A DNA stretch of 64,000 bases, from assembly GCF_003852895.1 (NCBI RefSeq), contig NZ_QUSW01000004.1, positions 310,001 through 374,000 on the forward strand. Direction: 5' to 3'. Under the pieces are notes generated by a model that saw only the letters and a list, made by a program, of their open reading frames with translations, had not been told where the DNA came from and did no database searches. The position numbers and the translations under genes are program-made. Below are positions 28,756-37,124 of this stretch, in pieces (positions within the stretch are counted from its first letter, which is position 1; every line of letters starts with the position of its first letter). This stretch comes from Rhizobacter terrae. GTDB taxonomy: Bacteria > Pseudomonadota > Gammaproteobacteria > Burkholderiales > Burkholderiaceae_C.

Positions 28756-29964
28756 TCAGTGCTTGCCGTCGCCACCTCCCACCGCGCCCTTCATGGCGTT
28801 CACGAAGGCGGCATCGTTCAGGAAGCTGTTCCACTTGGTCATCAGCTCGTTGAACGCAGCCTGGGTGACGATCTTGGCGTTGACGGCCTGGGTGATGGCG
28901 GCATTGAGCCGCACCAGTTCGTCATACCGCGCATAGCCCTTGCCCTTGAGCTGGGTCACGCCGTAGTTGCTGTAGCCGAAGGCGGTGTAGAGCTGGTTCC
29001 ACTGGGCCGAGCCCGGGGCGTACTTCACCTCGGTCACCACCGGCGGCTTGGGCGTTTCCGGGGCCTTGGGCGCAGATGCGGGGGCGGGAGCCGGCGTGGT
29101 CGTCTTCGGGGGTTCCGGAGCCTTCGGCGCAGGGGCCGGGGCCGGAGCAGGCTTGGGCGGCTCGACGGGCTTCGGTGCGGGTGCGGGTGCGGGTGCGGGG
29201 GCCGGCGCAGGCGCCGGAGCAGGCGCGGCCTTCGGAGGCTCGACCGGCTTGGTCGGCTCGACAGGCTTCGGAGCGGGCGCAGGGGCCGGTGCGGGCGCAG
29301 GTGCCGTGGTCTTTGCCGGCTCAGAGGCCTTGGGCGCGGGTGCCGGCGTGGGGGCCGGCGGGGTGGTGGTCTTGGGCGGCTCGGCCGTCTTGGGCGGCTC
29401 GGCCGGCTTCGGAGCGGGAGCCGGTGCGGGGGCAGGCGCGGGAGCCGGAGCAGGAGCCGGCGCGGTCACGCCGCCGCAACTGCCCGTCACGTTCACGCGG
29501 ATCCATCCGGTGCTGGGCTTGTCGCCTTCCGCATTGATCACGATGCGGATGTTGTTCATGCCCGCGAACAGGTACGGCTGCGTCCACACCGTCTTGAGCT
29601 TGCCGGCCTCGAGGTCGAGCTTGGTGTTCTGGGCGATGAGCGTGTCGTTGGAGTACAGCCGGTTGGTGGTGTTGAGCGCTGCGGTGGACGACTGCTCGTC
29701 GTACTTCACGTTGAATGCGCAGCGGCCGCTGCCGGAGCTGATCGCATCACCGCCCGACATGGTCAGCGTCGCGATGCCGCTGGTGCTGGTCGTCACCGTG
29801 CCCTGCGTGATGACCGTGTTGCCATCGGCCTTGACGAAGCGGAAGCTGCCGGTCACCTGAGGGCCGCCGGCCACGGTGGTGACGGGCGGCTTGGAGACCT
29901 CCACGGCATGGGCGGATGCGGCTGCGGCCAGCGCGGTGAGGGCGAACAGAACTTTGGATTTCAT
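28756..29964 (-). CDS. Secreted protein with long Pro-Ala linker, c-di-GMP controlled
   Basis: 402 residues with a clear signal peptide (cleavage after AHA at about 20). Residues 21-165 form a beta-rich domain with two Cys (82 and 163) that may pair. Residues 168-308 are a low-complexity linker of Pro-Ala runs broken by KPVEPPK and KTAEPPK units. Residues 311-402 form a small helical C-terminal domain (SAQWNQLYTAFGYSNYG...). No known family. Such linkers span peptidoglycan or hold two domains apart at the surface. The c-di-GMP-I riboswitch upstream suggests a biofilm or surface role. Confidence 0.8.
   Translation of the reverse strand: MKSKVLFALTALAAAASAHAVEVSKPPVTTVAGGPQVTGSFRFVKADGNTVITQGTVTTSTSGIATLTMSGGDAISSGSGRCAFNVKYDEQSSTAALNTTNRLYSNDTLIAQNTKLDLEAGKLKTVWTQPYLFAGMNNIRIVINAEGDKPSTGWIRVNVTGSCGGVTAPAPAPAPAPAPAPAPAPKPAEPPKTAEPPKTTTPPAPTPAPAPKASEPAKTTAPAPAPAPAPAPKPVEPTKPVEPPKAAPAPAPAPAPAPAPAPAPKPVEPPKPAPAPAPAPKAPEPPKTTTPAPAPASAPKAPETPKPPVVTEVKYAPGSAQWNQLYTAFGYSNYGVTQLKGKGYARYDELVRLNAAITQAVNAKIVTQAAFNELMTKWNSFLNDAAFVNAMKGAVGGGDGKH
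29041..29463 (-). repeat. Pro-Ala/Lys-Pro-Val-Glu coding repeats
   Basis: Low-complexity DNA encoding the Pro-Ala linker of the secreted protein. It holds several near-identical copies of an AP(n)-KPVEPPK unit and is a likely site for length variation by recombination or slippage. Confidence 0.85.
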
Positions 29965-29980
29965 CTTGCGTCCTTCAGAT

Positions 29981-30065
29981 GAAGCCCTTGCGGAGCTTCG
30001 GTTTCATGGGGTTGAAGCAAGCGGAAACCGTGGGACGCTACATGTGCAGAACGCGTCCGTTCTGC
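29981..30065 (-). promoter_or_regulatory. Probable expression platform of the c-di-GMP riboswitch
   Basis: Two hairpins lie between the aptamer and the start codon at 29964: a 7-bp stem (30046-30052 with 30059-30065) right after the aptamer, and a GC-rich stem (29981-29999) that ends about 10 bases before the ribosome-binding site gaagga. No U-run follows, so control of translation start is more likely than termination. Confidence 0.5.
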
Positions 30066-30066
30066 T

Positions 30067-30154
30067 CTTGCGCAACCCCGCTATCTTCTGCGTCGCCGCA
30101 GGAAGACCGGAGGCTTTGCGTCCCCGCCTTTCGACGGGTTTGCCAACGTGCAAG
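30067..30154 (-). ncRNA. c-di-GMP-I (GEMM-I) riboswitch
   Basis: Read on the minus strand, the conserved GEMM-I core is present in order: GGCAAACC, a GAAA tetraloop on a C/G stem, GGGACGCAAAGCCUCCGG, a second variable stem, then UAGCGGGGUUGC, closed by CUUGC/GCAAG. This matches the known Vc2 aptamer at all core positions I can recall. It lies about 100 bases before the secreted Pro-rich protein. From 30155 to 30328 I see no gene or clear motif. Confidence 0.92.
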
Positions 30155-30328
30155 CGAAGGATAAAAGCGCTCGCATTACTTTTGGTAGCAGATTGGGACG
30201 AGCGGTTGCAACTCATCGCCGAGCGGCGACGACACCGATGCGTGGCGCATCAGATGCAAACTAGCTCACACATCGGTTGTCAGAAGAAGGTCAGGCATCG
30301 TCGGATGCCTGCATGCGGGGCGAATCGG

Positions 30329-31186
30329 CTAAGCCTGGACGCACATCTGCGCGGCTTCGAGCACCACCGCCAGGCGCTGCTCCGGGCTTTGCACGAGCAG
30401 CTGGTCGGCCGGCCCGTTGACGAAGGCCACGCCGCGCAACACCTCCAGCGGCGTGAGCTCGCCGAGGATCTGCAAGGGCGTGGTGAAGAAGGCATGGATC
30501 TCTTCGCCCGCACGCTCGGCGAACACCCGCAGCACCGCATTCAGCGCCCGGCCCTGGATGCCGTTCTCCAGCTGGTATTCGGGATACTCGCGCCCGCGCT
30601 GCCGGTTGGGCCGCAGGATGGAAAAGAGCTTGCCTTCCTTCTCGCGAATGCGCACCGTCTGGTCGCTGAGGTTGCCCAGGCGGATGCCCACGTCGCGTGC
30701 ATTGAGCATGCGCAGCGAAGCGGCCGTGGCATTCGCGAATGCAGGCGCCGAGCGGATCTGCTCGGCGATGCGCTTCTCGATCAGCGCGTTGAGGGCGTCC
30801 ATGCCCGAGGGCACCAGCCCCACGCCGTCGGAGGCCGCGCGCTGCGGGTCGTGCGTGCCGTGGCCCTGCCCCTGCAGGTTCACGCGGCGCACCAGGTGCA
30901 AGGCGATCATCTCGTCGGCGATCATTTCCGACTGCAGCGCGGTGATGGTGGCCCGGTCGCAGCGCAGGCACATGCGCACCACGCGGCCACGGCTGGTCCG
31001 CGGTCCGGCATCGGCCTCGCAGCGGCGGACCTCGCCGCCGGCGGACAGCACCATGCGGCGGTACCTGTCGATGGACGACAAGGTGAAGCGCTCATCGACT
31101 TCCCGGGCAAAGGACCATTCGAGGTCGAACTCCAGTTTCTCGACGGGCGCAGGATGCTGGGGCATGAGCGACGGCAAAGGTGACAT
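30329..31186 (-). CDS. Uncharacterised protein with C-terminal Xre/MbcA/ParS-like segment
   Basis: 285 residues from the ATG at 31186; a TTG at 31243 would add 19. The first 120 residues are basic and contain CLRCDRA. The middle is helical. The end reads AFFTTPLQILGELTPLEVLRG, which resembles the toxin-binding domain of Xre/MbcA/ParS antitoxins (pattern TPxxxLGGxTPLExL). No RES-type toxin gene is next to it, so a toxin-antitoxin role is not supported by context. It stands alone, upstream of a long non-coding stretch. Confidence 0.55.
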   Translation of the reverse strand: MSPLPSLMPQHPAPVEKLEFDLEWSFAREVDERFTLSSIDRYRRMVLSAGGEVRRCEADAGPRTSRGRVVRMCLRCDRATITALQSEMIADEMIALHLVRRVNLQGQGHGTHDPQRAASDGVGLVPSGMDALNALIEKRIAEQIRSAPAFANATAASLRMLNARDVGIRLGNLSDQTVRIREKEGKLFSILRPNRQRGREYPEYQLENGIQGRALNAVLRVFAERAGEEIHAFFTTPLQILGELTPLEVLRGVAFVNGPADQLLVQSPEQRLAVVLEAAQMCVQA

Positions 31187-31360
31187 GGCAACTCGCAGGA
31201 TGGACCTGCCAGCCCAAAGGCCCGCCCGGTCCGGTATCGACAACTGTCACGCCACTGGCTGACAAGCCGCTGAACCGCAACCCGCCTCGCTGCCTGCGCG
31301 TGACACCTGCCCGAACATACGGAGCCCGCGCGAACTGAGATACAGGGAAAATTACCTCAA

Positions 31361-32494
31361 TCAGCGCCGCACCCGGCCACCCTGCCCGATCACGGTGAGA
31401 TCCACGAAGCGCGAACCATTGTGGTCACCGGGGGAATAGTTCACGCGGAACCCGCCCAGGTCGTGGTTGCGCATGGACTCCAGCACCTGCACCAGCTTGT
31501 CGCGCGTGAGGTCGCGGCCCAGGCGGCGCAGAGCATCCACCATCAGCTTGGCGGTCACGTAGCCCTCCAGCCCGCTGTAGGAGTAGGCACTGGCGTCGGC
31601 CTGCGGCAACAGCCTCTGGTATTCCCGTACCACCGGTACGGTGTCGTTCCACGGATAGGGCATCACCTGCGACAGGCCGATGCCCCGGGCATCCTCGCCC
31701 ATCAGGGAGATGAGCTGGTCGACGCCCACGGTGGAAACGGCCAGGTAGCGCGGACGCTGCCCCGCCGCCCGCATGAGCTTCATGAACTCCGCAGCGGGCT
31801 TGTAGGGCGCGACCATCACCACCGCTTGCGGTTCGGCCCGGGCGATGGCCTCGGCCGCGGCGGCCATGTCCAGCGAACCGCGCTCCACCGCCATCGCGGC
31901 GACAGGCGCCAGGCCGCTCTGCTTCAAGCCATGGACCACGCCTTCCAGCCCCGATTTGCCGAAGCTGTCGTTCTGATAGAGCACGGCCACGCGGGTGATG
32001 CCGATGGTGAGCATCTGCCGCACGATGGCCGTGGTCTCGTCCGCATAGCCGGCTCGCACCGCGAAGGTGTAGCGGTTGGCCGGCCGGCGCAAGGCCTCGG
32101 CGCCGCTCACGCCGCCGATCATGGGCACCCGGGCCTGGCTGTAGACCTGCGAGGCGGAGGCCACCGACTCGTCGCCGCAATAGCCCACGAGCGCGAAGAC
32201 CTGGTGGTCGCCGATGAGCTGTCGCGTGTTGGCAGCGGCCCGGTCGGGCGTGTAGCCGTCGTCCAGCGCGACGAGCCTGAGCTGGCGGCCCTGCACGCCG
32301 CCCGCGGCATTGACCTGCTCGAAGTAGGCGCTGATGGCTTCCTTCATCTCCAGGCCAATCGCGCCGTTGGGGCCATGGAACGGCGCCGACATGCCCAGGG
32401 TGATGCTGGTGTCGGTGATGCCGGGGTCCGCCGCCCTGGCGACACTGACGATGAAGGCGCTGGCCGCCAGCAGCACCACGCGCAGTGCCCGCAT
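31361..32494 (-). CDS. Type-1 periplasmic binding protein (LivK-like)
   Basis: 377 residues with a signal peptide ending ARA. The ligand-binding fold starts with ITLGMSAPFHGPNGAIGLEMKEA, followed by VALDDGYTPDRAAANTRQLI. It belongs to the branched-chain amino acid/amide/aromatic acid group. No permease or ATPase genes adjoin it; it is the last gene of the DUF1302/RND operon, so it may deliver a ligand to that system or act as a sensor. The ATG lies two bases beyond the serine-hydrolase stop. Confidence 0.85.
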   Translation of the reverse strand: MRALRVVLLAASAFIVSVARAADPGITDTSITLGMSAPFHGPNGAIGLEMKEAISAYFEQVNAAGGVQGRQLRLVALDDGYTPDRAAANTRQLIGDHQVFALVGYCGDESVASASQVYSQARVPMIGGVSGAEALRRPANRYTFAVRAGYADETTAIVRQMLTIGITRVAVLYQNDSFGKSGLEGVVHGLKQSGLAPVAAMAVERGSLDMAAAAEAIARAEPQAVVMVAPYKPAAEFMKLMRAAGQRPRYLAVSTVGVDQLISLMGEDARGIGLSQVMPYPWNDTVPVVREYQRLLPQADASAYSYSGLEGYVTAKLMVDALRRLGRDLTRDKLVQVLESMRNHDLGGFRVNYSPGDHNGSRFVDLTVIGQGGRVRR

Positions 32495-32496
32495 GC

Positions 32497-33663
32497 TCAC
32501 GCCACCAGCGCCGCGACGACCATGTCGGACACGCGCTGCATGCGGTCCACGTTGCGCAGCTCGCAGGTGATGAGGCCGGTGGTGAGGAAGACGCAGCTGA
32601 GGTCGCGCTGCGGATCGACCCAGAAGATCGTCGAGCCCGCGCCCATGCCGCCGAAGCTGCGCGGGCTGGTCAGCGTGCCGAGGAAGTTGGGCGTGACCGT
32701 GTCGCCGCGCAGGTAGAAGCCCAGGCCGAGGTAGGCGGGCACCGGCTTCCATCCGCGAGGCCCGGACGCGAAGGACCAGGTCTCGTTGGGCAGGGTGCCG
32801 GTGTGGTTGCGGGTGGCGAGGTCCACCATGGCCGGCGAGAGGATGCACGCGGCGTCCAGTGCACCGCCTGCGCGCAGCATGTTGGCGAAACGGCTCAGGT
32901 CGGCGGCGGTGGTCACGCAGCCCAGCGCGGGAATCTCCGCTTCGGCAGTGACCATCGCGCCGAACATCTCGTACTCCTCGGCGAAAGACAGGCCGGGCTG
33001 CCGGTCGCGCGCCACCACCGGGCACAGGCGCGCGGCGAGATCGGGCCGCGTGCCCAGCGCGCTGTCCTTCATGCCCAGCGGCGTGAACAGGTCCTGCGCG
33101 AGCACGTCGCGATACGCCCGCTTGCCGCCTTCCACGCGGCGCAGCACCTCGGCCAGGATGGCCGTGCCGATGATTCCCGAATACCACACGCGCTCGCCCG
33201 GCACGCTCTCCACGGCGCTCATGCAGGCTGCTGCGACGACGGCGTCCAGGCTGCCCAATTGCATCGGGTCCATGGCCGGCAGCTTCAGCGTCAGCCCCGC
33301 CGTGTGGGTGAGCACCTGCAGCAGCGTGATGTTCTCCTTGCCGCGGTTGGCGAACTCGGGAATGACATCCGCCACGCGCTGCGTCAACGCCAGTTCACCG
33401 CGCTCGATGCGCTGGAGGATCAGCGTGTGCGTGAACTGCTTGGCGATGGAGAAGGTGCAGAACACGTCGTCCGCCTTCATGCGCCGCCCGCTGTCGCGAT
33501 GGGCCCAGCCGAACGATTCCGTGAGCACCGGCTTGCCGCCGCGGTGGATGGCCAGCACTGCGCCGTCGAAGCGCTGTGAATCGATGTCGCGCCGGATGCT
33601 CGCGCCCAGGTGGCCGAGGCGGTCGGCATCGAAGCCTTGGGATGCTGCGTGGTCGAGGTTCAT
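32497..33663 (-). CDS. Beta-lactamase-fold serine hydrolase (esterase EstB/LACTB type)
   Basis: 388 residues. SxxK motif FSIAK with Ser72 and Lys75; a Tyr at VWYSG is the likely third catalytic residue. Length and motifs fit class C beta-lactamase-like esterases (EstB, LACTB). No signal peptide is apparent with the start at 33663, which overlaps the RND stop by four bases. It probably hydrolyses an ester in the substrate handled by the operon. Confidence 0.85.
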   Translation of the reverse strand: MNLDHAASQGFDADRLGHLGASIRRDIDSQRFDGAVLAIHRGGKPVLTESFGWAHRDSGRRMKADDVFCTFSIAKQFTHTLILQRIERGELALTQRVADVIPEFANRGKENITLLQVLTHTAGLTLKLPAMDPMQLGSLDAVVAAACMSAVESVPGERVWYSGIIGTAILAEVLRRVEGGKRAYRDVLAQDLFTPLGMKDSALGTRPDLAARLCPVVARDRQPGLSFAEEYEMFGAMVTAEAEIPALGCVTTAADLSRFANMLRAGGALDAACILSPAMVDLATRNHTGTLPNETWSFASGPRGWKPVPAYLGLGFYLRGDTVTPNFLGTLTSPRSFGGMGAGSTIFWVDPQRDLSCVFLTTGLITCELRNVDRMQRVSDMVVAALVA

Positions 33664-36014
33664 GCGAATGCCTCCTGGTTGGAAGGTTGAGCCTGGGGCA
33701 CCGGCCGCACGATCAGCGCGGCCAGGGCGGGAATCATCACGATGGCGCCGACCATGTTCCACAGGAACATGAACGTCAGCAGCAAGCCCATGTCGGCGTG
33801 GAACTTGATGGCGGAGAAGATCCAGGTGGACACGCCCAGCGCCAGCGTCACGCCGGTGAGCGCCACGGCCACGCCGGTGGAGGTGAGCGTGCGGAAATAC
33901 GCCTCCTTCAGCGGCAGGCCCTGCCGCAGGAAATGCTCAAGCCGGTTGACGATGTAGATGCCGTAGTCCACGCCGATGCCCACGCCCAGCGCGATCACCG
34001 GCAGCGTGCCCACCTTCACGCCCAGGCCGAGCAGCGCCATGAGCGCCTCGCACAGCACCGAGGTGATGGCCAGCGGCACCATGATGCACAGCGCCATGCG
34101 CCAGGACTTGAACTCCCACCACACCAGCAGCGCGACGATGCCGTATACCAGCAGCAGCATCAGGCGCTCGGCCTGCTTCACGACGATGTTGGTGGCCGCC
34201 TCCACGCCGGAGTTGCCCGCGGCCAGGATGAACTTCACGCCATCATCGTTGTGTTTGGCCGCGAAGGCCTCGGCGGCAGCGACCACGCCGGCCAGGGTGT
34301 CGGCCTTGTGGTCCTTGAGGAAGAGAAGAACCGGCAGCATCGAGCATTCGCTGTTGTGCAGCACGCCGGGCAAGGCCTTGTAGACCGAGTTGGAGATGTA
34401 GCGGTCGCGGCTGATGGCATTCCACTTCAGGTCGCCGCTGTAGGTGGCGGCGATCATGGCCTTCATGCCGGTGAAGAGCGAGACGCTGGACTCCACGCCC
34501 GGCACGTTCTCCATCTCCCACTGGAAGCGGTCCACCGCGGCGGCCACCGGGTAGGCGCCGCATTCGCCGACGGGGGTGGTGACCATCACGACGAACACGT
34601 CGGCACTGGTGGAGTAGTGCGAGGTCATGAAGGCGACGTCGCGGTTGTAGCGGGACTCCCGGCGCAGCTCCGGTGCGCCGGGGTCGAGGTCGCCGATCTT
34701 CAGGTCGCGCGCCAGCAGCAGGCCGATGCCCAGCAGCACGAGCGCAGCCAGCGCCGCCAGTTTCGCCTTGCCCGGCTCCGCGACGCCGGAGATCGCGTGG
34801 GCCACCACCTGCCGGCTTTGCGCCTTGCGTTCCTGATGGCGCAGGCACGCCTGCGACACGCCCGCATACGACATCAGCACCGGCAGCAGGAACATCTTGG
34901 TGAAGATGATGACCGCCACGCCCACGCTGGCACTGACGGCCAGTTCCTGGATGGCGCCGATGCGGATCACCAGCAGCGTGGAGAAGCCCACCGCGTCGCA
35001 CAGCAAGGCGATGGTGCCGGCCACGAAGAGCGTGCGGAACGTGGCCTTGGCCGCATCGAGCGTGGAGCGCCCGAGCCAGCGCTCGGTGGCCATGGTGTTG
35101 ATGTTCTGCACCGCATGGCTCACGCCGATGGCGAATGTGAGGAAGGGCACGAGGATGGCGTAGGGGTCCAGCCCGAAGCCCAGCAGCCGCACGATGCCCA
35201 GTTGCCACACCACGGCCAGGCTGCAGCACAGCAGCGTGATCAAGGTGCTGCGCCAGCAGCGCGAGTAGGCCAGCAGCAGCGCGAGCGTCATCGCGAAGGT
35301 GATGCCGAAGAACATCGCGATGCTCGATGCCCCGTCGATCAGGTCGCCCACGATCTTGGCCATGCCGGTCACGTGGATCCTGACGTGCTCGTTCTCGTAC
35401 TTGGCGCGCACCAGCGCTTCGAGCTTGCGCGAGAAGGCGCCGTAGTCGAGCTTCTCGCCGCTGTCCGGGTCGCGCTCGAACAAGGGCGCGACGATGACCG
35501 ACGACCGGCCGTCGTTCGCGACGATGCTGCCGATGGCGCCCGAACGCAGCACGTTGGTCTTGAGCTGTTCCAGCTTGCCGGGCGAGCCGTCGAAATCCTT
35601 GGCGATGACCGGGCCGCTCTGGAAGCCCTCCTCCGTCACCTCCACCCAGTCCATGTTGGGCGTCCACAGTGACTTCAGGTTGCCGCGGTCCACGCCGGGG
35701 ATGTAGAACACCTCGTCGGTGATCTTCTTGAGCGTGTCGAGGTATTCGCGGCTGTAGATGTCGCCGTCAGTCGTCTCCACGGCAATGCGCACCACGTTGC
35801 CCAGCGGACGCAGCTCGTTCTCGTAGTGCAGGTAGTTGGCGATGTACGGATGGCTGGCCGGCACCATCTTCGCGAGGCTTGCATCCGGCCGCAGCAGCGA
35901 GGCCTGCCAAGCCAGCAGCGCCGACACCGCCAGGAAGAACAAGAGCACCGGCACGCGGTGCGCGAAGAGCTGTCGCTCGAAGAAGGCCTCGATGCGGTCG
36001 GTGGTGCGGCTCAT
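33660..36014 (-). CDS. RND/MMPL-type lipid or hydrophobe transporter
   Basis: 784 residues in two repeated halves, each with one helix, a periplasmic domain and a five-to-six helix bundle. The first bundle includes GLDPYAILVPFLTFAIGVSHAVQ and the second VIALGVGIGVDYGIYIVNRL, the proton-relay segments of the MmpL/HpnN group. Periplasmic loops lie at about 45-230 and 450-620. HpnN and MmpL relatives move hopanoids or lipids. In many gammaproteobacteria and betaproteobacteria this gene sits with DUF1302, DUF1329 and YCF48-like genes, as here. It overlaps both neighbours by four bases. Confidence 0.88.
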   Translation of the reverse strand: MSRTTDRIEAFFERQLFAHRVPVLLFFLAVSALLAWQASLLRPDASLAKMVPASHPYIANYLHYENELRPLGNVVRIAVETTDGDIYSREYLDTLKKITDEVFYIPGVDRGNLKSLWTPNMDWVEVTEEGFQSGPVIAKDFDGSPGKLEQLKTNVLRSGAIGSIVANDGRSSVIVAPLFERDPDSGEKLDYGAFSRKLEALVRAKYENEHVRIHVTGMAKIVGDLIDGASSIAMFFGITFAMTLALLLAYSRCWRSTLITLLCCSLAVVWQLGIVRLLGFGLDPYAILVPFLTFAIGVSHAVQNINTMATERWLGRSTLDAAKATFRTLFVAGTIALLCDAVGFSTLLVIRIGAIQELAVSASVGVAVIIFTKMFLLPVLMSYAGVSQACLRHQERKAQSRQVVAHAISGVAEPGKAKLAALAALVLLGIGLLLARDLKIGDLDPGAPELRRESRYNRDVAFMTSHYSTSADVFVVMVTTPVGECGAYPVAAAVDRFQWEMENVPGVESSVSLFTGMKAMIAATYSGDLKWNAISRDRYISNSVYKALPGVLHNSECSMLPVLLFLKDHKADTLAGVVAAAEAFAAKHNDDGVKFILAAGNSGVEAATNIVVKQAERLMLLLVYGIVALLVWWEFKSWRMALCIMVPLAITSVLCEALMALLGLGVKVGTLPVIALGVGIGVDYGIYIVNRLEHFLRQGLPLKEAYFRTLTSTGVAVALTGVTLALGVSTWIFSAIKFHADMGLLLTFMFLWNMVGAIVMIPALAALIVRPVPQAQPSNQEAFA

Positions 36015-37117
36015 GGTTTGATGGCGCCGGATGCGGCGTCGAAGAAGATGGTCTTCACGCCACCCAGGCCGGCAATGGCGATGCCGCCGGGCACGAGGGT
36101 GACGGCGACGGCGGGGAACGGTGTTCCACCCACGGCGCGCAAGTGCCGGCCGTGGTCACTGCCCAGCAGCAGCCGGCCGTCCTGGCTCAGAAACGCCGGC
36201 TCGCCGTTGGGCAGAACGATGCCGGCGGTGAGGTTCTTGGCCGTGCCCGAGGCGATGGCCTCCCAGGCCTTGCCGCCTGCGGCCAGGCGGAACACATTGC
36301 CCTTGAAGCCGAAGGCGATGATGTCTTCGCCGCCGGCTTCGTTGCGCACGCCCAGGGCGCCGTAGAGCTGGCCCTTGTAGCCGGTGTTCGAGGTCTCCCA
36401 GGTTGCGCCGCCGTCGGTGCTGCGGTAGACGCGGCCCGCTTCACCGGCCATGAGCAGGGCGCCGGAGGCCGTGGGCATCAATGAATTGAAGTGATAGCCA
36501 TCGGGGTTGTCGACGCGCCCGGACCACAGGGCCCAATGGGCGCCTGCGTCTTCGGTGTGCAGCAGCAGGCCATAGGAACCCGCGGCGAAGCCTTCACGCT
36601 CGTTCCTGAACCACACCGCGAGCAAGGGCCGCGAAGGACCGAACTTGGCAGCGGCCTTGGCGTCCTCCAGCGCATGCGCTGCCTGCTTGATCGCGTTGGC
36701 GTCGTTGGCGGCATTCGCCTGCTTTTCACGCTCGGTGGCGGCCGCGAGCAACATGGTGTTGGTCATGTTGCCGTCGAGCTGCTTCACCCAGGTCAGTCCG
36801 CCATCGGCGCTGTGCAGGATGACGCCGTCATGCCCCACCGCCCAGCCGTGCTGCGCCGTCGGAAAGTGGACGCCCGTGAGCGTGGACGACAGCGGCAGGA
36901 CCGATTGCGTCCAGCTCGCGCCGCGGTCATCGGAACCGACCACGATGCCTCGTTCGCCGACCGCCACCAGCCGCGCACCGGCAGCGCTCACCCCGAGCAG
37001 CACCGACGATGCCGCACGCGGCGACATCAACGCCGGCGTCGTGAGCTGGTCCAGTCCCGCCCACGCCGCCGGCGCGAACGCCAGCGCCGCACAGCAACAC
37101 CACTGCATCCACCGCAT
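36011..37117 (-). CDS. YCF48-like beta-propeller protein
   Basis: 368 residues with a signal peptide (cleavage after AWA at about 20). BNR/YCF48 repeats recur: GSDDRGASWTQS, HSADGGLTWVK, HTEDAGAHWALW and RSTDGGATWETS. The fold is related to the photosystem II assembly factor YCF48, but in non-photosynthetic bacteria it accompanies RND/DUF1302/DUF1329 genes with unknown function. It is periplasmic and probably helps the transporter. Confidence 0.88.
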   Translation of the reverse strand: MRWMQWCCCAALAFAPAAWAGLDQLTTPALMSPRAASSVLLGVSAAGARLVAVGERGIVVGSDDRGASWTQSVLPLSSTLTGVHFPTAQHGWAVGHDGVILHSADGGLTWVKQLDGNMTNTMLLAAATEREKQANAANDANAIKQAAHALEDAKAAAKFGPSRPLLAVWFRNEREGFAAGSYGLLLHTEDAGAHWALWSGRVDNPDGYHFNSLMPTASGALLMAGEAGRVYRSTDGGATWETSNTGYKGQLYGALGVRNEAGGEDIIAFGFKGNVFRLAAGGKAWEAIASGTAKNLTAGIVLPNGEPAFLSQDGRLLLGSDHGRHLRAVGGTPFPAVAVTLVPGGIAIAGLGGVKTIFFDAASGAIKP

Positions 37118-37124
37118 GCCGGCC

